Positions 1 through 7,768 of a DNA stretch of 64,000 bases are shown here, in pieces. Within the stretch, counting starts at the first letter, position 1. Each line of letters opens with the position of its first letter. Source of the stretch: Paraburkholderia megapolitana (GTDB lineage Bacteria > Pseudomonadota > Gammaproteobacteria > Burkholderiales > Burkholderiaceae). The stretch lies in NCBI RefSeq assembly GCF_007556815.1, contig NZ_CP041745.1:1302001-1366000 (forward strand), given 5' to 3'. The notes beneath the pieces were generated by a model that was not told the origin of the DNA, did no database searches, and saw only the letters and a program-made list of their open reading frames with translations. A program made the translations under genes and the position numbers.

Positions 1-1001
1 ACGGCGCCGGCTTCGGCGTTGTTGTATTCGACGGAGCCGCCGGCCTGCAGGACTTCGTAAGGGCTCATGGTCGCATCGCCGACGAAGATCAGCTTGTAGT
101 CGGGCGTGAACTTGTGCAGCACGTCCCACGTCGCGGTGCGCTCGGCGTGGCGGCGGCGATTGTTCTTCCACAGGAAGTCGTACACGCAGTTGTGGAAGTA
201 GTAGAACTCGAGATGCTTGAATTCGGCCTTGGCGGCGGAGAACAGTTCTTCGGTGCGCTTGATGTGATCGTCCATTGATCCACCCACATCGAGCAGCATC
301 AGCACCTTCACGTTGTTGTGCCGCTCGGGGACCATCTTGATGTCGAGCCAGCCGGCATTCGCGGCGGTGCTGCGGATCGTGTCCGGCAAATCGAGTTCTT
401 CGGCGGCGCCTTCGCGCGCGAATCGGCGCAGGCGCCGCAGCGCGACCTTGATGTTGCGCGTGCCGATCTCGACCTGATCGTCGTAGTCGCGATACGCGCG
501 CGCTTCCCACACCTTCACAGCCGAGCGATTACCCGACGCTTCGCCGCCGATGCGAATGCCCTCGGGGTTATAGCCGCCGTTACCGAACGGCGAGGTACCG
601 CCGGTGCCGATCCACTTGTTGCCGCCTTCGTGACGCTCCTTCTGTTCTTCGAAGAGCTGCTTCAGGCGTTCCATCAGCTTGTCGAGACCGCCCATCGCTT
701 CGATCTGCGCTTTTTCTTCCGGTGACAGGTCGCGTTCCAGCTTCTTCTTCAGCCAGTCGAGCGGCACGTCGAAGGCGAGCTCCGACTTCTGCTCGATACC
801 GTTGAAATACGCGCCGAATGCCTGGTCGAACTTGTCGAAGTACTGCTCGTCCTTCACGAGCGTCATGCGCGCGAGGTAATAGAACTCGTCGAGCGACGGC
901 GCGATTACGCCGGCCTTCAACGCTTCGAGCAGCGTCAGGTATTCCTTCACCGACACCGGCAGTTTGGCGGAGCGCAGCGTGTAGAAGAAGTCGATCAGCA
1001 T
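1..1001 (-). CDS. VWA domain protein, CoxE-like (3' end cut by window edge)
   Basis: Partial gene; the C-terminus lies left of the window. About 333 residues are visible. The N-terminal half is helical and charged, with a Lys/Glu-rich segment and then a Gly-rich loop near residues 130-160. A von Willebrand A fold follows, with a metal-binding (MIDAS) motif DVGGS near residue 240, a variant of DxSxS in which the first Ser is Gly. This matches CoxE-like VWA proteins, which work with MoxR AAA+ ATPases as chaperones for metalloenzyme maturation. The ATPase lies directly upstream on the same strand with a gap of about 20 bases, so the two are almost certainly one operon. The client enzyme cannot be told from this window. 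The start is the first ATG after the ATPase stop. Confidence 0.85.
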   Translation of the reverse strand, partial: MLIDFFYTLRSAKLPVSVKEYLTLLEALKAGVIAPSLDEFYYLARMTLVKDEQYFDKFDQAFGAYFNGIEQKSELAFDVPLDWLKKKLERDLSPEEKAQIEAMGGLDKLMERLKQLFEEQKERHEGGNKWIGTGGTSPFGNGGYNPEGIRIGGEASGNRSAVKVWEARAYRDYDDQVEIGTRNIKVALRRLRRFAREGAAEELDLPDTIRSTAANAGWLDIKMVPERHNNVKVLMLLDVGGSMDDHIKRTEELFSAAKAEFKHLEFYYFHNCVYDFLWKNNRRRHAERTATWDVLHKFTPDYKLIFVGDATMSPYEVLQAGGSVEYNNAEAGA

Positions 1002-1022
1002 GCGGGGGCTCTCAGCGGATGA

Positions 1023-1865
1023 TCAACGGTTGTTGCGGTTCATGAAGATCAGCCGCTCGAACAGGCTCACGTCCTGTTCGTTTTTCAGCAGCGCACCGTG
1101 CAGCGGCGGAATGATCTGCTTGTGATCCGTCGAGCGCAGCGCTTCGGGCGGAATGTCTTCCGCGAGCAGCAGCTTCAGCCAGTCGAGCAGTTCCGACGTG
1201 GACGGCTTCTTCTTCAGGCCCGACACGTTGCGCAGCGCGAAGAAGCTCTCGAGCGCTGCGCGCAGCAGTTCCTGCTTGATGCCGGGGTAGTGCACCTCGA
1301 CGATCTGCTGCATCGTCGACGGTTCGGGAAACTTGATGTAGTGAAAGAAACACCGGCGCAGGAATGCGTCGGGCAGCTCCTTTTCGTTATTCGACGTGAT
1401 GATGACGAGCGGGCGCTCCTTGGCCTTGACCAGTTCGCGCGTCTCGTACACATAGAATTCCATGCGGTCGAGTTCGCGCAGCAGATCATTCGGAAACTCG
1501 ATGTCGGCCTTGTCGATCTCGTCGATCAGCAGTACGGTCTGCTGGTCCGACTCGAACGCCTGCCAGAGCACGCCCTTGACGATGTAGTTGCGGATGTCCT
1601 GCACGCGCTCGTCGCCGAGCTGCGAATCGCGCAACCGCGAGACCGCGTCGTATTCGTAGAGGCCCTGCTGTGCCTTGGTGGTGGACTTGATGTGCCACTG
1701 CATGAGCGGCATGCCGAGCGCGCCGGCGACTTCTTCGGCCAGCATCGTCTTGCCGGTGCCGGGCTCGCCCTTGATGAGCAGCGGACGCCGCAATGTCATG
1801 GCGGCGTTGACGGCGAGCTTGAGGTCGTCGGTGGCGACGTACTGCGAGGAACCTTCGAAACGCAT
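1023..1865 (-). CDS. MoxR-family AAA+ ATPase
   Basis: 280-residue AAA+ ATPase. Walker A GEPGTGKT sits at residues 33-40 and Walker B VLLIDEID near residue 112, followed by a sensor-1 ITSNNEKELPD and an arginine-rich LRRCFFHY segment, as in MoxR proteins. The length suits the family. The frame is open much further upstream, but the upstream part has no conserved character, so the start MRFEGSSQ just before the AAA+ fold is preferred. It is translated just ahead of the CoxE-like VWA protein, the usual MoxR-VWA pairing that remodels or inserts cofactors into a partner enzyme in the cytoplasm. The client is not identifiable here. Confidence 0.9.
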   Translation of the reverse strand: MRFEGSSQYVATDDLKLAVNAAMTLRRPLLIKGEPGTGKTMLAEEVAGALGMPLMQWHIKSTTKAQQGLYEYDAVSRLRDSQLGDERVQDIRNYIVKGVLWQAFESDQQTVLLIDEIDKADIEFPNDLLRELDRMEFYVYETRELVKAKERPLVIITSNNEKELPDAFLRRCFFHYIKFPEPSTMQQIVEVHYPGIKQELLRAALESFFALRNVSGLKKKPSTSELLDWLKLLLAEDIPPEALRSTDHKQIIPPLHGALLKNEQDVSLFERLIFMNRNNR

Positions 1866-2053
1866 GGCGACAGGCTCTGTGGGAGGAAAAGCCCAGTATA
1901 AGTCAGAAGCCCTTTCGTGCTGAAAGCGGCTCGTGTAGGGTGTCGAACGGCGGTGCGCATGGCGTTGCGTGTCCGGTCGCGGGTGGCTACGCGTACGGCA
2001 GGCTCGCCCGTGCGACTCCGGGAATACGCCGACCGCTGGCCCCGCCCGCGCTG

Positions 2054-2083
2054 TGGACGCCCGGCGTAGCGTCGCGGTACAAT
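2054..2083 (+). promoter_or_regulatory. Putative sigma-70 promoter for the cytochrome c pair
   Basis: TGGACG (-35-like, 2054-2059) and TACAAT (-10-like, 2078-2083) are separated by 18 bases. This lies in the 319-base gap between the divergent moxR-type gene and the first cytochrome. The remainder of that gap holds no convincing gene. Confidence 0.4.
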
Positions 2084-2124
2084 TAGCCCGATTTTTTTGG
2101 CCTGCGTGGCATCTCAACAAGAAT

Positions 2125-2149
2125 AACGGCGCAGGCCGTTGCCTTTTTT
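2125..2149 (+). other. Leader hairpin with T-run upstream of cytochrome c
   Basis: AACGGC / GCCGTT form a 6-bp stem with a GCAG loop, followed by GCC and a run of six T. It resembles a short intrinsic terminator placed inside the putative 5' leader of the cytochrome genes. It could act as an attenuator, or end a short leader RNA. Confidence 0.35.
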
Positions 2150-2184
2150 GGGCGCCCGTTTCCCCTCATGCCAGGTTACATGCT

Positions 2185-2553
2185 ATGAATAAATTCGTCG
2201 GCAAACATGTCGTGATCGCAGCGTTGTTCGCGCTTGCGGGCTTCGCGGCCACCGCGCAGGCAGCGGACGTCGTGGGCAACGCGAAAGCGGGCCAGGGCAA
2301 GGTCGCGATGTGTATCGGCTGCCACGGCATCCCCGGCTACCGCACCGCGTACCCGGAGGTCTACCGGGTACCCGAGCTTGGCGGGCAGAACCGGCAGTAC
2401 ATTGAAAACGCGTTGCGTGCCTACAAGAAGGGCGACCGTCATTTCGAAACCATGCGCGCCATCGCGACCTCGCTGTCGGATCAGGACATTGCCGACATCG
2501 CGGCGTACTACGCGGCGCAAACATCCTCTTCGAAGAACAATCCCGACAAGTGA
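2185..2553 (+). CDS. Secreted monohaem cytochrome c (c4-like half)
   Basis: 122 residues. An N-terminal signal peptide runs to about residue 26 (ends AQAAD). One haem-binding CIGCH follows near residue 45, with the distal Met probably in HFETMRAI and the c4-type ending IADIAAYYA. The P-x-LGGQ and Y-x-x-x-x-LRAY features are those of one domain of cytochrome c4 or class I c-type cytochromes. It acts in the periplasm as an electron carrier. The next gene encodes a second single-haem protein of the same type, so together they resemble a c4 split into two polypeptides. The start ATG is chosen because it begins the signal peptide; the open frame upstream has no coding character. Confidence 0.88.
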   Translation: MNKFVGKHVVIAALFALAGFAATAQAADVVGNAKAGQGKVAMCIGCHGIPGYRTAYPEVYRVPELGGQNRQYIENALRAYKKGDRHFETMRAIATSLSDQDIADIAAYYAAQTSSSKNNPDK

Positions 2554-2613
2554 CCGGCTGAGCCTTTCTGTCCAGTCATCCGGTTTACCCACATTCGCGG
2601 GATAGGAGAATTC

Positions 2614-2994
2614 ATGAAGAAGCCCCAACAGGCACTCCACACAGTGTTCAAGGCTGCATGCGTGGCCACGCTGCTCGGTCTTGCCGCGGCGCCGGCAGCC
2701 TACGCGGCCGATGCGGCCAACGGCAAGGTGATCGCCGATGCGCATAACTGCGCGTCTTGCCATGGTCCGGGCCTGAACAATCCGGTGAGCCCGGAATATC
2801 CGAAGCTCGCGGGTCAGCATTCCGACTACATTTATTGGGCGCTCAGGCAGTATCAGATGGGCACCAGCAATCCGCATCTCGGCCGTAGCAATCCGATCAT
2901 GCAGGCTCAGGTGCAGAGCCTGTCGCCGAGCGATATGAAGGACCTTGGGGCCTATATCGAGTCGCTGAACGGCGACCTCGTGCAGAAGAAGTAA
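2614..2994 (+). CDS. Secreted monohaem cytochrome c (second c4-like half)
   Basis: 126 residues with a signal peptide (Lys-rich start, hydrophobic core, cleavage after AAPAAYA), one CASCH haem site near residue 49, the class I/c4 pattern PKLAGQH, a probable axial Met in NPIMQAQV, and the C-terminal helix DLGAYIESL. A good ribosome-binding site (GGATAGGAG) precedes the ATG. It follows the first cytochrome with a 60-base gap and is closed by a strong terminator, so the two form a bicistronic unit. Periplasmic electron transfer, for example to a terminal oxidase or a dehydrogenase, is inferred; the partner is unknown. Confidence 0.88.
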   Translation: MKKPQQALHTVFKAACVATLLGLAAAPAAYAADAANGKVIADAHNCASCHGPGLNNPVSPEYPKLAGQHSDYIYWALRQYQMGTSNPHLGRSNPIMQAQVQSLSPSDMKDLGAYIESLNGDLVQKK

Positions 2995-3036
2995 GCCACG
3001 ACGCTGGTTACCGCTGGCTTTGAGTTGCTCTGTGTG

Positions 3037-3073
3037 AAAGCAAACACCCCGCTGCGGCGGGGTGTTTGCTTTT
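3037..3073 (+). terminator. Rho-independent terminator after the cytochrome pair
   Basis: A perfect 16-bp stem (3037-3052 with 3057-3072) has a TGCG loop and ends in TTTT. The left arm begins with AAA, so it could also serve transcripts arriving from the right. Confidence 0.9.
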
Positions 3074-3206
3074 CGGAGCCTGTTGTTGTGCAGTCGATGC
3101 GGGACGCGTTGCGACCGGGTCGGCCGCGCAGGCGCGACGTTTTGCCGCACCGGGGCCGAGGGCCTTCGTCATCGGGTGTTCTTCAGTAGCGGATACGCGC
3201 CCGGGC

Positions 3207-3641
3207 TTAGTCCCGCGACGCGCGCCGTTCGATGCGTGCCAGATACGCATCCGTATCCGGTGGCGTGCCGGTGCGCTGCGCTTCCCAGATCGTTTCGCCG
3301 AGGCATTCCATGATCGCGTGCTGCGCGTCGTGGGTCGAGCCTAGGCGCGCCGCCAGGCGTTCGTGTGCGGCGCGAATGCCTAGCGGTTGATCGATCGACA
3401 GTTGCTCGCTGATCGCGAGGTGCATCGACAGATGCAGGAACGGGTTGGTCTTGCCGCCTTCGGGCGAATAGTCCTGGCTCGCCGCGGTATCGGCATCCGC
3501 GAGTTCCGCATGGTATTCGGGATGCTCGACGATCCAGTCGGCGGCGATCGCCTCGAGTGGTGTCAGGATTTCGCCTGCGCGCTGCTTGCGCCAGGTATCG
3601 GTGAAGAAGCGTCGGACTTCGTCGCGGCTGGGATTGAACAT
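3207..3641 (-). CDS. DUF1841 family protein
   Basis: 144 residues beginning MFNPSRDEVRRFF, with the conserved DUF1841 features EHPEYH, NPFLHLSMHLAI and QHAIMECLGE that are typical of this beta- and gamma-proteobacterial family. It is soluble, has no signal peptide, and is rich in charged helices. Its function is unknown. The first ATG of the conserved region is used rather than an upstream one that adds 18 poorly conserved residues. It lies downstream of nth and rnfB on the same strand and may be co-transcribed, although the gap to nth is about 107 bases. Confidence 0.85.
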   Translation of the reverse strand: MFNPSRDEVRRFFTDTWRKQRAGEILTPLEAIAADWIVEHPEYHAELADADTAASQDYSPEGGKTNPFLHLSMHLAISEQLSIDQPLGIRAAHERLAARLGSTHDAQHAIMECLGETIWEAQRTGTPPDTDAYLARIERRASRD

Positions 3642-3748
3642 CGTGGACTGTTGAAGGCGGAGTGGGGCGGCTATCGATGCAAGATGCAGCGGCAAGCGCG
3701 TATTTTACGCCGCCGCGCCACACGGCGCAGACGGGTGCGGGGTCGGGC

Positions 3749-4393
3749 TCAGAGGTCCGGTGGCGGTGTTTTTGGCCTGAATTCGCAGAGCGGCTCGATC
3801 ACGCAATGCCAGCATTCGGGACGGCGCGCCTTGCATACGTAGCGACCGTGCAGGATCAACCAGTGATGTGCGTCGTGGCGAAATTCCTCGGGTGTGAATT
3901 TCTCGAGCGCCGTTTCGACCGCGCGTACGTCCTTGCCTGGCGCGAGCCCGGTGCGATTGGCGACGCGGAAGATGTGCGTATCGACGGCAATGGTCGGCTG
4001 GCCGAACGCCGTGTTCAGAATCACGTTCGCGGTCTTGCGGCCCACCCCCGGCAAGCTCTCGAGCGCCTCGCGATCGGCCGGCACCGCGCCGTCGTAGCGC
4101 TCGATCAGGATGCGGCAGGTCGCGACGACGTTCTTTGCCTTGGTCCGGAACAGGCCGATCGTCTTGATGTAGCCGGTCACGCCTTCCTCGCCGAGTGCGA
4201 CGATCTGCTGCGGCGTGTTCGCCACCGGAAACATCTTGCGCATCGCCTTGTTCACGGACACATCGGTGGCTTGCGCCGACAACATCACGGCGATCAGCAG
4301 TTCGAACGGTGTGGTGTATTCGAGCTCGGTGGTCGGATGCGGATTGAGGCTCTGGAGCGCTTCATAGATGGCGCGGCGTTTGTTCGCGTTCAT
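3749..4393 (-). CDS. nth: Endonuclease III (DNA glycosylase/AP lyase)
   Basis: 214 residues, the usual length for Nth. It removes oxidised pyrimidines from DNA and cuts the abasic strand (base excision repair). Seen: a helix-hairpin-helix LPGVGRKTA containing the catalytic Lys, the catalytic Asp in VDTHIFRV, and a C-terminal 4Fe-4S cluster motif C-x6-C-x2-C-x5-C near residues 186-202. Its start lies 9 bases from the stop of rnfB, so the two are translated together. The Fe-S protein RnfB next door fits the common linkage of these genes in beta-proteobacteria. Confidence 0.96.
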   Translation of the reverse strand: MNANKRRAIYEALQSLNPHPTTELEYTTPFELLIAVMLSAQATDVSVNKAMRKMFPVANTPQQIVALGEEGVTGYIKTIGLFRTKAKNVVATCRILIERYDGAVPADREALESLPGVGRKTANVILNTAFGQPTIAVDTHIFRVANRTGLAPGKDVRAVETALEKFTPEEFRHDAHHWLILHGRYVCKARRPECWHCVIEPLCEFRPKTPPPDL

Positions 4394-4402
4394 GCGGGGC
4401 GG

Positions 4403-5338
4403 TCAGCGCTTCGTAGGAGGGAGGTCGGACGGGTTGCCGGCTGCGTCGCCATCCGTTGATGGCGCATCGCCGTCTGATGCAATGCCAAGCCGACGGCGGC
4501 GCGCTTCCGCCGCGTCGATCTGTGCCTGCACTTCGGGGCTGACGCTCGCGATGTTCTTCGGCGCCTGGCCCTGGGCGGCCAGTTCTTCTTTCTTCTTGCG
4601 CGCACGGTCGAGCGCGGCTTGGATCGTCGCACGTTTTCTGGCTTCGGCGTCGTCGGGGCTGGGCGTTGCAGGGGATGTCGTACCTGCCGGTGCGGTTGTT
4701 GCCGTTCCACTTGCGTCTGCCGCTGCATGTGCCGCCGCGCTGCTCGCGTTGCGCCGTGCGGCCGCACGCGCCTCGGCTGCTTCGCGCTCGCGTGCGAGGC
4801 GCGCCATATGCTGGTCGTGATGCGCGCGCGCATCGTCGGCCTGCTGCTGGGTCCAGGCGTCCCAGCCGGTACGTTCGCCGGTGACCGGGAGCATGTCGAT
4901 ACAGTCGACCGGGCAGGGCGGCACACACAGGTCGCAGCCCGTGCACAGCGAAGCGACGACCGTATGCATCTGCTTGGCCGCACCCACGATCGCATCGACG
5001 GGACAAGCCTGCGCGCACAGCGTACAACCGATGCACAGGCTTTCTTCGATCACCGCAACCGGCCGCGGACGTTCGACACCGTTGACGGGATTGATCGGAA
5101 TAACGCGCTTGCCGAGCAATGTGGCGAGACGCGCGACGCCCTCGGCGCCGCCAGGTGGGCACTGATTGTAGTTCGCGGTGCCTTGCGCGATTGCTTCGGC
5201 GTACGGACGGCAGCCGTCGTAGCCGCACTTCGTGCATTGCGTCTGGGGCAGCAGATCTTCGATGCGGTCTGCGAGTGTTCTGGAATCGGTCACGGTGACA
5301 ACGTCGGGGCGGGCCGCTGGCTGGGCCATTGCAGGCAT
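4403..5338 (-). CDS. rnfB: RnfB/RsxB-type iron-sulfur electron transfer protein
   Basis: About 311 residues. A 4Fe-4S domain (C-x2-C-x4-C pattern in [13 protein letters not shown]) comes first. Two ferredoxin-type clusters follow, [15 protein letters not shown] and [16 protein letters not shown] long Ala/Arg/Lys-rich C-terminal tail, likely coiled coil, covers roughly the last 130 residues. The N-terminal membrane helix of classical RnfB is not seen, and no rnfA, C, D, G or E gene is nearby, so this is an orphan soluble form. It probably passes electrons to an unidentified partner. Start uncertain: ATGs at 5338 and 5329 and others further upstream (to 5578) are in frame, and none has a clear ribosome-binding site. 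Confidence 0.85.
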   Translation of the reverse strand: MPAMAQPAARPDVVTVTDSRTLADRIEDLLPQTQCTKCGYDGCRPYAEAIAQGTANYNQCPPGGAEGVARLATLLGKRVIPINPVNGVERPRPVAVIEESLCIGCTLCAQACPVDAIVGAAKQMHTVVASLCTGCDLCVPPCPVDCIDMLPVTGERTGWDAWTQQQADDARAHHDQHMARLAREREAAEARAAARRNASSAAAHAAADASGTATTAPAGTTSPATPSPDDAEARKRATIQAALDRARKKKEELAAQGQAPKNIASVSPEVQAQIDAAEARRRRLGIASDGDAPSTDGDAAGNPSDLPPTKR

Positions 5339-5586
5339 GGCAGGGGTTCGGCAAGCCTGCTTGGGGCTCGCCCCGGGCAGGCCAGGCGGCGCTTCGGCCA
5401 AACCGCGATTATCGCCGATTTCCCCAATTGCCATCGTCAAACCATGTGCCATAATCGAGGCGCTTTTTTGAAAGACCGCAGGAGGGTGTCCCCCAACCAT
5501 GGCGCGCCCGTACAGTGCTGTCGGTGCACGGTCCGAGGAGGCCGGCGGCGCGATCCGGAAACGCGGCTCACGAAGCACATGCCACC

Positions 5587-6219
5587 ATGAATCAGCCGAA
5601 AATCAAAAGAGATCCTGAAGGCACCCGGCGCCGCATCCTGCTCGCGGCGGCCGAAGAGTTTGCAAACGGAGGTCTGTTCGGCGCACGTGTCGACCAGATT
5701 GCCCGTCGTGCGGAGACAAACGAACGCATGCTCTACTACTACTTCGGTAGCAAGGAGCAGCTTTTCACCGCAGTACTCGAACACGCATTCACCGCACTGA
5801 CCGAAGCCGAGCGCACGCTCGATCTCGGTGGCGTTGCGCCCGTCGAAGCCATCACGCGGCTCGCGCATTTCGTCTGGGACTACTATCGCGACCATCCCGA
5901 ACTGCTGCGTCTCATCAACAACGAGAACCTGCACGAAGCGCGCTACATGAAGAAGTCGACGCGCATTCGCGAAATGATCTCGCCGATCGTTGCCACGCTC
6001 GGCGGTATTCTCGAACGCGGGCAACGTGCCGGACTGTTTCGCACGAACGTCGATTCGCTGCGGCTGTACATGACGTTATCGGGCATGGGCTACTACAGCG
6101 TATCGAACCGCTTTACGCTCGAGGCGACACTCGGCCGCGACTTCAGCGCGCCTGCCGAGCGCAGCGAGATCATGCAGATGAATACCGACATCCTGCTTGC
6201 GTATCTGTTGCGTCGTTGA
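5587..6219 (+). CDS. TetR/AcrR-family transcriptional regulator
   Basis: 210 residues. The N-terminal helix-turn-helix (about residues 11-57) has the TetR signature [16 protein letters not shown], then [11 protein letters not shown] and the [15 protein letters not shown] recognition region. The C-terminal ligand/dimer domain resembles the TetR_C_33 (NemR/RutR-like) type with [15 protein letters not shown]. The ATG after GCCACC is preferred to one 24 codons upstream because it lies just before the DNA-binding domain. It is divergent from rnfB and followed by a terminator-like hairpin and the convergent phaZ. Its targets cannot be told from sequence alone. Confidence 0.92.
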   Translation: MNQPKIKRDPEGTRRRILLAAAEEFANGGLFGARVDQIARRAETNERMLYYYFGSKEQLFTAVLEHAFTALTEAERTLDLGGVAPVEAITRLAHFVWDYYRDHPELLRLINNENLHEARYMKKSTRIREMISPIVATLGGILERGQRAGLFRTNVDSLRLYMTLSGMGYYSVSNRFTLEATLGRDFSAPAERSEIMQMNTDILLAYLLRR

Positions 6220-6240
6220 CGCTCAACATTGGATATGACA

Positions 6241-6262
6241 ACGGCGCCCCTCGGGGCGCCGT
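6241..6262 (+). terminator. Hairpin between convergent tetR-type gene and phaZ
   Basis: ACGGCGCCCC and GGGGCGCCGT are complementary, giving at least an 8-bp GC stem. T-rich sequence (GTCTGTTT) follows on the plus strand. It probably ends both convergent transcripts. Confidence 0.65.
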
Positions 6263-6289
6263 CTGTTTGCAGCGACGAAGCTAAAGAAG

Positions 6290-7576
6290 TTACGCTTCGA
6301 TCTTCTCTTTCTCGCTCTTCGAAGGCTTCGTGCTCTTGTTATGCGCGAGGATGAAGTCGCGCAGCTGCGGATAAATAATCGTGCGCCAGCGGCGGCCCGA
6401 GAAGATGCCGTAGTGGCCGCATTTTTCCGCGGTGAACTGCTGCTTGTTCTTTGCCGCGATACCGCTGCACAACTCGAGCGCGGCATGCGTCTGACCGCTG
6501 CCGGAGATGTCGTCGAGCTCGCCTTCAATCGTGAAGAGCGCGGTCTTCTTGATGTCCTGCGGACGCACCGGCTCACCGTCCACGACCCACGTGCCCTCGG
6601 CGAGCTGGAATTCCTGGAACACGATGCGAATCGTCTCCAGATAATATTCGGCGGCCATGTCGAGTACGGCGTTGTACTCGTCGTAGAAGCGGCGATGCGC
6701 ATCGGCATCTTCTTCGTCGCCGCGCATCAGGCTCTGGTAGTAGTCCCAGTGCGAGGCCGCATGGCGCTCAGGATTCATCGCGACGAAGCCGGTGTGCTGC
6801 AGGAAGCCCGGATACACCTTGCGGCCGACGCCCGGATAGTTAGGCGGCACCGTGTAGATCACGTTGTTGTCGAACCATTCGAACGAACGCTGCGTGGCCA
6901 GCGAATTCACCGCAGTCGGGCTCTTGCGGGCGTCGATCGGGCCACCCATCATCGTCATCGTGCGCGGCGTGTCTTCGCCGCGGCTCGCCATCAGCGAGAT
7001 CGCTGCGAGCACCGGAACGGTAGGCTGACAGACCGAGATGACATGCAGCTCTTTCGCGCCGATATGGCGGATGAATTCCTGAATGTACGCGATGTAGTCG
7101 TCGAGACCGAACGCGCCGTTTTCGACCGGTACCATCCGTGCATCGATCCAGTCGGTGATGTAGACCTTGTGGTCCTGCAGCAGCGTGCGCACGGTGTCGC
7201 GCAGCAGCGTGGAATGGTGTCCGGACAGCGGCGCACAGACCAGTACGACCGGCTCGTCTTTCAGCTGCGTGACGGCATCGCTGTCGTCGGCGTAGCGCTT
7301 GAAGCGCAGCAGCCGGCAGAACGGCTTTTCGATGATCGTCTGTTCGACGATCGGAATGTTGTGGCCGTCCTTGACGATCTGGTGCAGATTGAATTCGGGC
7401 TTCTCGTAGTCCTTGCCGAGCCGGTACAGCAGTTCGTAGCCGGCGGACAGGCGCGTGGCGCCGGGCACATAGGCAAGCGGGCTGGCGGGATTCGCGAACG
7501 ATTTCGACGCAGCCTGGGCCCAGGCGGTAAGCGGGCTCAGCATCGCGCGCTGGAATTCATGCAACTGATAGAGCAT
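6290..7576 (-). CDS. phaZ: Intracellular polyhydroxyalkanoate depolymerase
   Basis: 428 residues, full length for the PhaZ1-type intracellular PHB depolymerases of Burkholderiales. The enzyme mobilises stored poly-3-hydroxybutyrate granules. Instead of the Ser lipase box it has Cys in VCQPT near residue 183, as in the Cupriavidus PhaZ1 family. The typical N-terminus MLYQLHEFQRAMLSP and the C-terminal GHYGIFSGRRW (catalytic His region) are present. The tail is Lys-rich. It is a single gene on the minus strand, and its upstream region holds a TGCAATGCA-centred site that could bind the granule regulator PhaR (inference). Confidence 0.95.
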   Translation of the reverse strand: MLYQLHEFQRAMLSPLTAWAQAASKSFANPASPLAYVPGATRLSAGYELLYRLGKDYEKPEFNLHQIVKDGHNIPIVEQTIIEKPFCRLLRFKRYADDSDAVTQLKDEPVVLVCAPLSGHHSTLLRDTVRTLLQDHKVYITDWIDARMVPVENGAFGLDDYIAYIQEFIRHIGAKELHVISVCQPTVPVLAAISLMASRGEDTPRTMTMMGGPIDARKSPTAVNSLATQRSFEWFDNNVIYTVPPNYPGVGRKVYPGFLQHTGFVAMNPERHAASHWDYYQSLMRGDEEDADAHRRFYDEYNAVLDMAAEYYLETIRIVFQEFQLAEGTWVVDGEPVRPQDIKKTALFTIEGELDDISGSGQTHAALELCSGIAAKNKQQFTAEKCGHYGIFSGRRWRTIIYPQLRDFILAHNKSTKPSKSEKEKIEA

Positions 7577-7706
7577 GGGGGCTCCGGCTTTGGAACGGTT
7601 CGCACAGGCTGCGCGTTGCGCGCGTAGCGTTGGAGCGGGCCGTATTGGTTGACGACAACAGGGTATCGGCCGTTATTGGCTGGAGATGATATCGGACGTC
7701 GTCTGT

Positions 7707-7722
7707 TTGTGCAATGCAACAA
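7707..7722. promoter_or_regulatory. TGCA-A-TGCA element upstream of phaZ
   Basis: The sequence ttgtgcaatgcaacaa contains two TGCA half-sites around a single A and lies about 130 bases upstream of phaZ. It is reminiscent of the TGC-rich sites used by PhaR-type regulators of PHB metabolism. Binding is inferred only. Confidence 0.3.
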
Positions 7723-7768
7723 TTGTCAAGCCTGTCGTCACTTTGGGGGACTACAGGCCGCCGTAATT

